This document shows positions 52,541-60,253 of a stretch of 64,000 bases of DNA, piece by piece. Position 1 is the stretch's first letter; every line of letters begins with the position of its first letter. The notes beneath the pieces were generated by a model that did no database searches, was not told where the DNA came from, and saw only the letters and a list, made by a program, of their open reading frames with translations. The DNA is taken from positions 1 to 64,000 of the forward strand of contig JAJQDT010000121.1 of NCBI GenBank assembly GCA_021202075.1, read 5' to 3'. Source of the stretch: Lachnospiraceae bacterium. GTDB taxonomy: Bacteria > Bacillota > Clostridia > Lachnospirales > Lachnospiraceae. Both the position numbers and the translations under genes were made by a program.

Positions 52541-52834
52541 AATCAAATCCCGGAGAATTCATGCTGTTTTTCCGGCGGGTGCATGAGATTCCCATTATCC
52601 TTTCTCTTTAAAATTTTAATTATTGTAATATCCCGCCTCTGCACATTCAGGCAAATCTGGCGAAATCCGCCCCTCATTCAGATGGGCTTTGCGATGCAGA
52701 TATGAAAGATTCCTCCTTTCTCTTAACGTTTTTTATTGTCCGCATGTAAACACGCGCTCAGATCAGACAGCGTGCTGTGCGCATCTTTTGTGTTTTGGAA
52801 TGGCTGTATGATACACTGTGTTTTACGAAATGTC
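52541..52834 (-). promoter_or_regulatory. Candidate promoter and structured leader of the pilus operon
   Basis: On the minus strand a possible promoter, -35 AAGACA (plus 52829-52834) and -10 TATCAT (plus 52806-52811, 17-bp spacer), precedes a leader of about 260 nt. Within it TCTGCA (plus 52696-52701) pairs with TGCAGA (plus 52637-52642), enclosing nested pairings ATCTG/CAGAT and GGCG/CGCC. No known riboswitch class is recognised. The DNA from 52835 to 52980 is AT-rich with no gene. Confidence 0.35.
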
Positions 52835-53040
52835 TTTATATGCCATTTTATCTGATATGTAGATTTGCTATGTGCTTTTAAAGCATATCACAGATTTTAT
52901 AATTTGTCACTAACTCATTTATTAAGTTTTTATAAATATTTTGATGCATGGTTTACGTAACATTTTTACGGAAGATACAAAGAACAAAGATCCGTCGCGG
53001 CCGTGTGCAATCGGATAGTGGGAGTCCTCTCACCCTATCC

Positions 53041-53096
53041 GCCGCGCCGGGCCGCGTCCAGCGCAAGCTGGAAATTTCCTTACGCGGCCCGTGTGC
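53041..53096. repeat. Dispersed palindromic repeat, copy 2
   Basis: GGCCGCGT (53050-53057) pairs with ACGCGGCC (53082-53089), and inside it CCAGC-GCAA-GCTGG forms a GNRA-loop hairpin. The right half (AAATTTCCTT then CGGCC and GCATAAAA) recurs near 54920-54950. An adjacent imperfect hairpin lies at 53012-53041. Confidence 0.6.
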
Positions 53097-53136
53097 ATAA
53101 AAAAAGCGGAACATCAACACTCGTGATGCTCCGCTC
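53097..53136 (-). terminator. hpf terminator
   Basis: On the minus strand AGCGGAGCATCA pairs with TGATGTTCCGCT and is followed by a run of seven T (plus 53098-53105 A-run). Confidence 0.85.
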
Positions 53137-53171
53137 CTGTTTCTTTATTATTTTACGGTTTTATGATTCCA

Positions 53172-53702
53172 CTAAAATTCAGGCTCAATCAGTCCATATG
53201 TTCCGCCCTTGCGCTTATATACCACATTCACCTGTTCGGTTTCCGCATTGCAGAATACATAGAAGCTGTGTCCGAGGAGCTCCATCTGCACACACGCATC
53301 TTCCGGATACATCGGTTTCATGCCAAAATGCTTTGTGCGGATAATCTTCACCTCGTCTAACGGCTCCGCTTCTTTTTCGATAAATTCCTGGCGGAAATTA
53401 CTGCCGCCGCCCTGATGGCGGTCAATGATTTTCTCCTTATATTTGCGAAGCTGGCGCTCAATCACCTCTTCCACAAGGTCGATCGATACATACATGTCAT
53501 TGCTCACCTGCTCAGAACGGATGATGTTGCCGCGTACCGGAATCGTTACCTCGATCTTCTGCCTTTCCTTTTCCACACTCAATGTCACGATCACCTCAGT
53601 ATCGGAGGTAAAGTACCGCTCCAGCTTGCCAAGCTTGTCCTTGATTGCCGCTCTCAGGTTGTCAGATACTTCAATATTTTTACCACTGATGATAAACTTC
53701 AT
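53172..53702 (-). CDS. hpf: Ribosome hibernation promoting factor (long form)
   Basis: A 176-residue long HPF that dimerises 70S ribosomes into inactive 100S particles. The N-terminal domain MKFIISGKNIEVSDNLRAAI covers about 1-100; the C-terminal dimerisation domain contains EVKIIRTKHFGMKPM and LGHSFYVFCNAETEQVNVVYKRKGGTYGLIEP. Two nearby ATGs (53708 and 53702) are possible; family alignment favours MKF at 53702. It has its own promoter and terminator. Confidence 0.96.
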   Translation of the reverse strand: MKFIISGKNIEVSDNLRAAIKDKLGKLERYFTSDTEVIVTLSVEKERQKIEVTIPVRGNIIRSEQVSNDMYVSIDLVEEVIERQLRKYKEKIIDRHQGGGSNFRQEFIEKEAEPLDEVKIIRTKHFGMKPMYPEDACVQMELLGHSFYVFCNAETEQVNVVYKRKGGTYGLIEPEF

Positions 53703-53783
53703 ACTCATCCATCTCCTTCTTGAGTTTTTGAGCAAAGCCAATGAAAAACCAATCTCCGTTCCATTGGGCTTTACGTTAGTGTC

Positions 53784-53811
53784 ATTATAACACATATTCC
53801 ATTTATTGCAA
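53784..53811 (-). promoter_or_regulatory. hpf promoter
   Basis: On the minus strand: -35 TTGCAA (plus 53806-53811), 16 bp, -10 TATAAT (plus 53784-53789), about 75 bases before the start codon. Confidence 0.7.
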
Positions 53812-53932
53812 CAAAAAGTTCCTCTATTTTTGCAAAATATCAAAAACTTAGGGGCCATTCCCCTTAATTTTCAAAAAATTATAGTATATTCCGAACAGCG
53901 GCCACTGTCCGTGTTCTGAATGGCCGCAAAAA

Positions 53933-54706
53933 TCAGCGGAAATACTCCACGATTTTCCGGTAAGACAGCGGTCCTCCGAACAAATCCAGCGCACTTCCTA
54001 CGGTCACATCGACCCGATCCTGTCCGGCCTTCCGCAAAGCCTGCAGATCCTCGAAGCTGCCGACACCGCCCGCATAGGTAACCGGGCATTTCCCCCAGTT
54101 TCCAAGTAATTCGGCTACCTCGGGCGCAATTCCGGAGGATTTTCCCTCGACATCCGCCGCGTGTACGAGGAATTCATCGCAGAAGCCGGACAGCTCATCC
54201 AGCGTCCGTTCCTCTAAGCGAACCTGCGTGAATTTCTGCCACCGATCTGTCACCACATACCAGTCCCCGTCCTTTTTGCGGCAGCTCAGATCCAGAACCA
54301 GATGCGATTTCCCGACCTCGCGGACAAGCCGCTCCAGATTCTTATAATAAACCTGTCCGTCACGAAACACATACGAGGTCACGATCACGTGCGAAGCGCC
54401 CGCATCAAGAAACGCAGCGGCGTTTTCAGGGTTCACTCCTCCTCCAAGCTGAAGCCCGCCGGGATAAGCTGCCAGCGCGCAAAGCGCCTGTTTCCGCGTC
54501 TGTTCATAATAAGGTGAGCTTGTCGGATTGAGCAGGATCACGTGTCCGCCGGTAAGCCCGTCTGCCTGGTAGATTTTTGCATAATACCCCGCATCCCATC
54601 CGGACACAAAATTTTCCCTCGCCATGTCGCCCTCGTCCCGCAGGGTTCCTCCAATGATCTGTTTTACTTTTCCATTATGTATATCGATGCATGGGCGAAA
54701 TCTCAT
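53933..54706 (-). CDS. hisA: HisA, eukaryotic-type ProFAR isomerase
   Basis: A 257-residue TIM-barrel isomerase of histidine biosynthesis (ProFAR to PRFAR). It starts MRFRPCIDIHNGKVKQIIGG and has the eukaryotic-type (yeast HIS6-like) features: ENFVSGWDAGYYAKIYQ, GGHVILLNPTS, LQLGGGVNPENA, VLDLSCRKKDGDWYV and VTYAGGVGSFEDL. The catalytic Asp residues (CIDIH and LDLSC) are present. No other his gene is nearby, unlike standard bacterial hisA. Confidence 0.9.
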   Translation of the reverse strand: MRFRPCIDIHNGKVKQIIGGTLRDEGDMARENFVSGWDAGYYAKIYQADGLTGGHVILLNPTSSPYYEQTRKQALCALAAYPGGLQLGGGVNPENAAAFLDAGASHVIVTSYVFRDGQVYYKNLERLVREVGKSHLVLDLSCRKKDGDWYVVTDRWQKFTQVRLEERTLDELSGFCDEFLVHAADVEGKSSGIAPEVAELLGNWGKCPVTYAGGVGSFEDLQALRKAGQDRVDVTVGSALDLFGGPLSYRKIVEYFR

Positions 54707-54764
54707 GAATCTCCAGTCTCCTTTCCCAATCCGGATGCCCGCATTGCGGGCAGGCCATACTATA

Positions 54765-54965
54765 AATCGAGCAGGAGGCGGCCTGTCGGCTCCTGCTCGC
54801 CCGCGCGGTTGCTGCGTGCCTGTGGCACGAGTTTAGCCCTCGCCGGGTGGCATCCAGCACTTTGTGCGGGATATTCAACGACCGGAGCGGCAGCGGAGAC
54901 GGGGGCGGCTTTAGCCGCAAATTTCCTTGCCCGGCCCTGCGCATAAAAGCCGATGGCTGCCTTTT
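54765..54965. repeat. Dispersed palindromic repeat, copy 3
   Basis: The 309-bp gap between the lipoprotein and hisA genes is full of hairpins: GAGCAGGAG/CTCCTGCTC (54769-54799), the block at 54838-54876 that matches 12245-12284 in reverse orientation, and AAATTTCCTT...CGGCCC...GCATAAAA near 54918-54950 that matches 53071-53100. No ORF in it looks coding. It is GC-richer than its surroundings. Confidence 0.65.
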
Positions 54966-55015
54966 TTACGGCCGGCGTACCGGCCGGGCAGCCGAAACCG
55001 CCCGGCAGCCATCCG
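54954..55015 (-). terminator. Terminator region of the Asp-rich lipoprotein gene
   Basis: On the minus strand GGATGGCTGCC pairs with GGCAGCCATC across an inner hairpin (GGCCGG/CCGGCC). A T-run is not seen, so termination here is tentative. Confidence 0.4.
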
Positions 55016-55414
55016 TTACTGTGCGTTGGTTTCATTCCCGGTAAGGTCGTCTCCGGCGTCCTCTACGCCTTCGATCAAATCCTCTCCTGCGTCGCCAACT
55101 CCGTCCGCGACATCCTCACCGGCATTCCCGATATCATCTGCAACCGAGTCGCCATCCTCCGTGCCATCCGCAGCATTGCCATTGTCCGTGGCGTCATTTA
55201 CCAGCCCGTCATCATCCGACGCGTCATCCCCATAATCCGTGGAATCGCCTGTGTTATCACCCGCAGCGCCATCCTCCGTGTCCACATCTTCGTCATTCTG
55301 ATTCGTGCTTTCCTGTGTTGTGTTTTTGTCCGAATCATCCGCTCCGCAGCCGGCCAGAAAAGCCATGCAGCATACGCAGGCAATACATAGTACGTACTTT
55401 CTCCAGTGTTTCAT
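55016..55414 (-). CDS. Asp-rich lipoprotein
   Basis: A 132-residue lipoprotein: signal peptide with lipobox FLAGCGADDS (acylated Cys near residue 23), then an almost entirely low-complexity chain of Asp, Gly, Asn, Glu and Ala with repeats of the type DVADGVGDAGED. No folded domain is evident. Related Asp-rich tails bind Ca2+ or extend from the surface; no function is known. AAGGGAG lies upstream of the ATG. The 291-bp gap to the next gene contains no clear feature. Confidence 0.75.
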   Translation of the reverse strand: MKHWRKYVLCIACVCCMAFLAGCGADDSDKNTTQESTNQNDEDVDTEDGAAGDNTGDSTDYGDDASDDDGLVNDATDNGNAADGTEDGDSVADDIGNAGEDVADGVGDAGEDLIEGVEDAGDDLTGNETNAQ

Positions 55415-55705
55415 AGAATTGTTCTCCCTTCCATTGATTCCTGTGAACGGTCAAAAACCGTTTACCATAATATGCGCGGTTTGGAGATTTTTTATTCCGA
55501 AAACACCGAAAGTATTTTTTTGAATCGATGAATATCTGACGAATTCTTTGCCCTATCATACCATTGCCCTCAGGTTCTTGTAAAGAGAGGATCCGCAAAT
55601 CCGCAAATCTGCTTTCAACCATCCGATTTCAGATAAATCTTTCACGCATAAACATCCGGTCTTCCCCAATATACTGAAATAAGCACAGGCACAAGGAGGA
55701 GCCAA

Positions 55706-56245
55706 ATGCGTTCCAACCCTAAAATCATCGTTTTTAAGCTTCGGGAAGTTGTCTATACACTGGTACTTGCTTTTCTGGCAATTGTGCTGGTCGTCTGCCT
55801 GGTTCTGATGTTTCTGGGAAAAGCCGGAGGAAGCAATCGTCAGGCGCAGAATTCTGAGGCAACATCAGAGACCGGCTCTGTAACAGATGGTACGGAACCG
55901 GCCACAGCAGCCGAAAATTCTCAGACTGCTTCAGCCAAAATGACGACCAGGGATACCGCCGCCTACGTCGCGGGCGTCTACACATCTCCGGTCACACTGG
56001 GCGACGCATCCGTCGACGTGCAGGTTACGGTAAGCCAGGATTCGATTCTTGCGATTGATCTGGTAAACTTAAGTGAAGCGACGGAAGCCGCATACCCGCT
56101 GGTACCCTCCGCTTTTGAGAATCTTGCCGAACAGATTCTCGAAAAACAAAAGCTGGAGGGCATTACCTGTTCCTCAGAAAACAGATACACCTCCCAGCTT
56201 TTATTAAACGCGATATCAAGAGCGGTAAAGCTCGCAGAGAACTGA
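55706..56245 (+). CDS. Membrane-anchored FMN-bind-like protein
   Basis: A 179-residue protein with one N-terminal membrane helix (about 15-38), a Ser/Thr/Glu/Ala-rich linker to about 80, and a small beta domain: YVAGVYTSPVTLGDASVDVQVTV, ILAIDLVNLSEAT, ILEKQKLEG and YTSQLLLNAISRAV. Order and spacing fit the FMN_bind domain of RnfG/NqrC-type proteins. The SGAT motif that takes the covalent FMN is replaced by SSENRYTSQ, so flavinylation is doubtful. Start 55706 follows AGGAGG. Function unknown. Confidence 0.65.
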   Translation: MRSNPKIIVFKLREVVYTLVLAFLAIVLVVCLVLMFLGKAGGSNRQAQNSEATSETGSVTDGTEPATAAENSQTASAKMTTRDTAAYVAGVYTSPVTLGDASVDVQVTVSQDSILAIDLVNLSEATEAAYPLVPSAFENLAEQILEKQKLEGITCSSENRYTSQLLLNAISRAVKLAEN

Positions 56246-56323
56246 CGGTTCCGCCCGGTGCAAAGCCCGGCCGTACCATTTTTGAACCGCTGAACCGTTT
56301 CATCCCTGTGGCCAAAATAGCTC

Positions 56324-57685
56324 CTACTTCGCCGCCATCCGTTCCTCTTTTGTCTTATAAAAACACTCAAACACCGGAATGAGCAGGAACGCAACAATAC
56401 CGCAGGTGAAACCGCCGTTATACAGGCAGAAGCCGCCGTGCAGCAGCGGTACGCTCATGACGAGGGTCGCATGCAGCGCGCCCGCGATCACGCCGCCCCA
56501 GAAGCCATATTTCCCGGAAACCGGCGCCAGTCCGCTTGCGAAGCACATTCCCACCAGAATCGCCTGTGTCGTGAGCGTCCAGTTCTGTGTGTCGGTCACG
56601 CCGCCCACATACATAAAGAACGGCAGCAGGGAAGCGATGGCGTATCCAACCATGATCGGGAACACCGTCCGGGGCTGAGCGCCCTGCGCACAGAACGCAT
56701 ACATGCACATAATCGCGCCCATCGTCGCGCCGGTGAATTTTGCCCCGGTAAAGACGAGCTGTCCGTCCGTCATGGTCATTCCCTGAACCACATTGTAGTA
56801 GATCAAAATAAAGAAGCCATATACTGCCATGTTGACCAGTGTCGCCGGCATGCCAAACGTGGATGTATAATCCGTCTTATATCCATCGCTTGCCCAGAGC
56901 TTTTTGTAGGATTTCAGACAGTCCTTATCGAGCATCCAGGCAGCCGCCAGGCACAGCGCGAAGACGATAATAAAAAACACGTTGACAAACAGCCTGTGTC
57001 CATCTCCGAGCTGGGTATTCGACGGAACCTCCACCCCCGGAGAGCGATACATCACGCAGTACACCAGAAACGCCAGGAACCCTGCCGCCGGTCCCGCGCT
57101 GTACAGGTCATATCCCTTGTGGAATGCCGGCGCATGCGCACATAGAGATGGCATCGCACAGCCAACCACCACGCCCAGCAGGATAGCCAGGAGCAGACCG
57201 ACAAAACTAAATCCACTCGTCTCCAGGTTCGGGTACCGGAACATCAGCTCCATCGCAAACGGCGCAAGGGCGGTCGAAAACATTGCAATGTTCGCCACAC
57301 TGCCAAAAGAGACCTTTTTCATTCTGGAGTATACCCACACGCCGAAGAAAAACGGCCAGATACTGACAAACGTCATGCCAAACGTGGCAAACCCGACATT
57401 CAGCCAGAACGCCGCCACCGTGAGACCCGTGCATTTCGCCTTTGTAAAATAAATCAGCGCGCAGCAGCCAAGTCCCACCATTCCGGTGTTCAAAAACGCA
57501 CTGCCAAGCCCGCCCAGAACAAAATAGTCCATTGTAAACTGAGACGGTCTTGTATTAATCGTAAGAAAGCCGGGAATCAGATTCCCAATGTCGCCGGCAA
57601 ACAGAGAACCAATGATAAACGCAGCCGAAAAGGCAAGCAGGACTTTGAAAATCAGGCTGCTGTTGTCTTCCTCTTTATATTTCAT
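56324..57685 (-). CDS. DUF1576 membrane protein
   Basis: A 453-residue polytopic membrane protein of the DUF1576 family with about 11 hydrophobic segments. Recognisable parts are DYFVLGGLGSAFLNTGMVGL, TFGKSL-like FVSIWPFFFGVWVYS and the duplicated-looking GLAPVSGKYGFWGGVIAGALHA. The family has inverted or repeated halves and no proven substrate. The start at 57685 (MKYKEEDN) is chosen because the 25 codons before it are not conserved. It is downstream of fhs on the same strand but separated by a terminator. Confidence 0.85.
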   Translation of the reverse strand: MKYKEEDNSSLIFKVLLAFSAAFIIGSLFAGDIGNLIPGFLTINTRPSQFTMDYFVLGGLGSAFLNTGMVGLGCCALIYFTKAKCTGLTVAAFWLNVGFATFGMTFVSIWPFFFGVWVYSRMKKVSFGSVANIAMFSTALAPFAMELMFRYPNLETSGFSFVGLLLAILLGVVVGCAMPSLCAHAPAFHKGYDLYSAGPAAGFLAFLVYCVMYRSPGVEVPSNTQLGDGHRLFVNVFFIIVFALCLAAAWMLDKDCLKSYKKLWASDGYKTDYTSTFGMPATLVNMAVYGFFILIYYNVVQGMTMTDGQLVFTGAKFTGATMGAIMCMYAFCAQGAQPRTVFPIMVGYAIASLLPFFMYVGGVTDTQNWTLTTQAILVGMCFASGLAPVSGKYGFWGGVIAGALHATLVMSVPLLHGGFCLYNGGFTCGIVAFLLIPVFECFYKTKEERMAAK

Positions 57686-57745
57686 TTTATCACACACCTT
57701 TATAACGGATATAATATGCCTCTGCGCACAAAAAAAGCAACAGAA

Positions 57746-57777
57746 GCCGCGCTGTCGCACGTTCGCTACAGCGCGGC
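57746..57777 (-). terminator. fhs terminator
   Basis: GCCGCGCTGT (57746-57755) pairs with ACAGCGCGGC (57768-57777), a perfect 10-bp stem. The minus strand then reads TTCTGTTGC and TTTTTTT. Confidence 0.7.
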
Positions 57778-57848
57778 CCCGTCATTCCCGATTGTTCATC
57801 CTGATGATTTGATGAGTCAGGCAAACCGCCCATCTTTCGGTAATTCGA

Positions 57849-59534
57849 TTAGAACAGACCAGAAATCTTTCCTGTCTCGTCTACATCGATGCGCTCCGCA
57901 GCCGGTACCTTCGGCAGACCAGGCATGGTCATGATATCGCCGGTCAGCGCTACGATGAAGCCTGCGCCTGCGGAAATCTTGAGGTTCCGAACGGTCACCT
58001 CGAAGTCCGTCGGTGCGCCAAGCTTGTTCGGGTCATCGGTCAGAGAATACTGTGTCTTTGCCACACAGATCGGGCAATTGCCATAGCCCATATCCTCAAG
58101 CTGCTTCGCCTGCTTCTTGGCCTCTGCGGTCAGAACCGCGCACTTACCGCCGTAAATTCTCTGAACAATTGTGTTCAGCTTATCCTCAATGCTGCCTTCC
58201 AGCTCATAGCTGAAGGAGAAATCGTTCGGCTCTTCTACGAGACGAATCACTTCCTCGGCGAGCTTGATGCCGCCTTCGCCGCCCTTTGCCCATACTTCGG
58301 ACAGAGCTACGTTTACGCCCAGCTCACGGCACTTGCTCTCAACCAGATCCAGCTCCGCCTTCGTATCGGTCGGGAACGCGTTGATCGCAACCACGCACGG
58401 AAGCTTGTAAACATTCTTGATGTTGCTCACATGCTTCAGGAGGTTCGGAAGACCCTTCTCAAGCGCTTCCAGGTTCTCATTGTTCAGCTCCGCCTTCGGA
58501 ACGCCGCCATTGTACTTCAGTGCACGAACCGTCGCTACAATCACTACCGCGTTCGGATGCAGGCCCGCCATACGGCACTTGATATCGAGGAACTTCTCAG
58601 CGCCAAGATCCGCGCCGAAGCCAGCCTCTGTAATTGTGTAATCCGCGAGCTTCAGAGCAATCTTGGTAGCGGTCACAGAGTTGCAGCCGTGTGCGATGTT
58701 CGCAAACGGTCCGCCGTGAACGATTGCCGGCACATGCTCCAGTGTCTGAACAAGGTTCGGCTTCAGGGCATCCTTCAAAAGCGCTGCCATCGCGCCCTGT
58801 GCGTGAAGGTCGCCGGCGGTTACCGGCTTCTGCTCGGAAACCTTGCCATACGTATATCCAACAATAATTCTGGAAAGGCGCTCTTTCAGGTCTGTAATGT
58901 CACTTGCCAGGCAGAGCACTGCCATGATCTCAGAAGCAACCGTGATGTCGTAGCCATCCTCTCTCGGAACACCATTGGTCTTTCCGCCAAGGCCGTCTAC
59001 CACAAAGCGAAGCTGACGGTCATTCATATCCACGCAGCGTCTCCAGGTAATCTTGCGCGGATCAATGTTCAGCGCATTGCCCTGATAAATATGATTGTCC
59101 AGCATCGCTGCAAGCAGGTTGTTCGCCGCGCCGATCGCATGGAAATCGCCTGTGAAGTGAAGGTTGATATCCTCCATCGGAACCACCTGCGCATAGCCGC
59201 CGCCTGCCGCGCCGCCCTTTACACCGAATACCGGGCCAAGGGACGGCTCACGGAGCGCTACCATCACATTCTTGCCAAGCTTCTGCATACCATCCGCCAG
59301 ACCAACGGTCGTCGTCGTCTTACCCTCGCCGGCCGGAGTCGGATTGATCGCGGTCACAAGAACAAGCTTTCCATCCTTCTTATCGGTCTCACGAAGAAGA
59401 TTGTAGTCAATTTTTGCCTTATACTTGCCGTACTGCTCCAGGTACTTCTCATCAATCCCTGCTTTTGCGGCAATCTCTGTAATCGGTGACATCGGTGTTT
59501 CCTGAGCGATTTCAATGTCAGATTTGAATCCCAT
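57849..59534 (-). CDS. fhs: Formate--tetrahydrofolate ligase
   Basis: A 561-residue ATP-dependent enzyme that makes 10-formyl-THF from formate and THF, supplying purine synthesis and the methyl branch of one-carbon metabolism. The ATP site [18 protein letters not shown] is near residue 70. [26 protein letters not shown] text and [18 protein letters not shown] follow, and full length is kept. Start codon ATGGGATTC follows GGAGAGGAG. Its leader of about 500 nt contains a ZTP riboswitch with terminator and a THF riboswitch, so the enzyme responds to folate status. Confidence 0.97.
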   Translation of the reverse strand: MGFKSDIEIAQETPMSPITEIAAKAGIDEKYLEQYGKYKAKIDYNLLRETDKKDGKLVLVTAINPTPAGEGKTTTTVGLADGMQKLGKNVMVALREPSLGPVFGVKGGAAGGGYAQVVPMEDINLHFTGDFHAIGAANNLLAAMLDNHIYQGNALNIDPRKITWRRCVDMNDRQLRFVVDGLGGKTNGVPREDGYDITVASEIMAVLCLASDITDLKERLSRIIVGYTYGKVSEQKPVTAGDLHAQGAMAALLKDALKPNLVQTLEHVPAIVHGGPFANIAHGCNSVTATKIALKLADYTITEAGFGADLGAEKFLDIKCRMAGLHPNAVVIVATVRALKYNGGVPKAELNNENLEALEKGLPNLLKHVSNIKNVYKLPCVVAINAFPTDTKAELDLVESKCRELGVNVALSEVWAKGGEGGIKLAEEVIRLVEEPNDFSFSYELEGSIEDKLNTIVQRIYGGKCAVLTAEAKKQAKQLEDMGYGNCPICVAKTQYSLTDDPNKLGAPTDFEVTVRNLKISAGAGFIVALTGDIMTMPGLPKVPAAERIDVDETGKISGLF

Positions 59535-59571
59535 GGTAAAAATCTCCTCTCCTTTTTGCTTTGTTTCAACC

Positions 59572-59602
59572 TGTACAGGCCTGTATCATTCGAGCCTGTA
59601 CA
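59572..59602 (-). other. Hairpin just before the fhs start
   Basis: TGTACAGGC and GCCTGTACA form a perfect 9-bp stem with a 13-base loop, ending about 37 bases before the ATG. There is no T-run, so it may stabilise or mask the translation start region rather than terminate. Confidence 0.4.
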
Positions 59603-59754
59603 TCTGTTAATCCGGAGCCGGATCCTTTTCCTGGGCATGTTCGCGAAATGTGGTTCTATAAACGCCGTGATCAGCTTACCGGCATTCACGCAAACGACCG
59701 GGTATGCCGCCTGCGTCAGAATAGAAGACATAGAAAAACTGCGCAAGGAAAGAA

Positions 59755-59790
59755 GTGCCGACACATCCGAAGATGTCTGGCCGGACATCC
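59755..59790 (-). other. UUCG-loop hairpin after the THF aptamer
   Basis: On the minus strand GACATC-TTCG-GATGTGTC forms a tight hairpin with GCC/GGC outer pairs. It may be part of the THF riboswitch expression platform; no strong T-run follows directly (CACTTCTTTCC). Confidence 0.35.
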
Positions 59791-59800
59791 GTCTTAACGC

Positions 59801-59897
59801 AGTAGCGGAAGCGATACCGTAACGCGGATTCCATCCTTCGTTCACAACAAAGACCTTCCCATCATGTGACACTTAACGTACAGTATCTACTCTACCT
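59801..59897 (-). ncRNA. THF riboswitch
   Basis: On the minus strand the ordered conserved blocks of the class I THF (folT) riboswitch are present: GGTAGAGTAGAT, ACGTTAAGTGT, ATGGGA, GAACGAAGG, GCG-T-CGGTATCG and CCGCTAC. The first and last blocks pair to close P1 (GGTAG with CTACC-like CCGCTAC). THF riboswitches respond to reduced folates and usually repress folate genes. Here it stands in the fhs leader, about 270 nt before the start codon. The assignment is by recognition of conserved sequence, not by a covariance-model search. Confidence 0.85.
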
Positions 59898-59930
59898 GTA
59901 AATATGAAATTGTATGTGGGGGTTTGAATG

Positions 59931-59963
59931 AAAAAAGACAGCATCAGAATTTGAAATGCTGTC
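59931..59963 (-). terminator. Terminator of the ZTP riboswitch
   Basis: On the minus strand GACAGCAT pairs with ATGCTGTC and is followed by TTTTTT. Its 5' arm starts inside the last conserved bases of the ZTP aptamer (CTGGAC), so ligand binding should prevent the hairpin. Confidence 0.85.
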
Positions 59964-60030
59964 CAGACGGTCGACAAAATTATTATTTTGATTACCTTGT
60001 GGTGCTCCACTGGTCCGTCAGCAATCAAAA
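59961..60030 (-). ncRNA. ZTP riboswitch (pfl RNA)
   Basis: On the minus strand: GCTGACGGACC, a GTGG-AGCA-CCAC hairpin, a ~30-base AT-rich linker, then GTCGACCGTCTGGAC. This matches the pfl/ZTP riboswitch plan known from Fusobacterium ulcerans (CUGACGGAAC, GUGG...CCAC, GCCGACCGUCUGGGC). ZTP/ZMP accumulates when 10-formyl-THF is short and turns expression on by preventing termination. One difference is GGAC where GGGC is usual. It directly precedes a terminator and lies upstream of the THF riboswitch and fhs. Confidence 0.82.
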
Positions 60031-60046
60031 CCTCCAACTGAGCATC

Positions 60047-60074
60047 ATTATAGCAGAAGAAAATTATTTGTCAA
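60047..60074 (-). promoter_or_regulatory. fhs promoter
   Basis: On the minus strand: -35 TTGACA (plus 60069-60074), 16 bp, -10 TATAAT (plus 60047-60052). It starts the transcript about 15 bases before the ZTP aptamer. The DNA from 60075 to 60253 shows no gene. Confidence 0.85.
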
Positions 60075-60253
60075 GAATTTATCAAGATTTTCCCATACAA
60101 TTTCATGGTTTTTTTTGCGAACAATCTATAAAATGATTCGGGCGAAAAAAGCCTGTTTTTTAAGAATCGGACACAATACATGGTAATATTCATATGCAAT
60201 CGAATACCATATGCAGTGCCCATCGACTGGAAAATGACCTTTTGTCAGGCAAA

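Noticed and set aside
52543..52677. 44-codon minus-strand ORF ending 3 bp before the major pilin start, considered as a leader peptide
   Set aside because: The only good Shine-Dalgarno is about 30 bases too far upstream, and the ORF runs through the paired segments of the leader.
52621..52720. c-di-GMP-I riboswitch before the pilus genes
   Set aside because: Only CGCAAAGCC is shared; the upstream GGCAAACC-type block, GAAA tetraloop and downstream conserved pairs are absent.
59556..59822. Plus-strand ORF of 88 codons opposite the fhs leader with protein-like text (EDIEKLRKERSADTSEDVW)
   Set aside because: Its 3' part is antisense to the THF aptamer and the rest to the fhs leader; no ribosome-binding site or promoter supports it.
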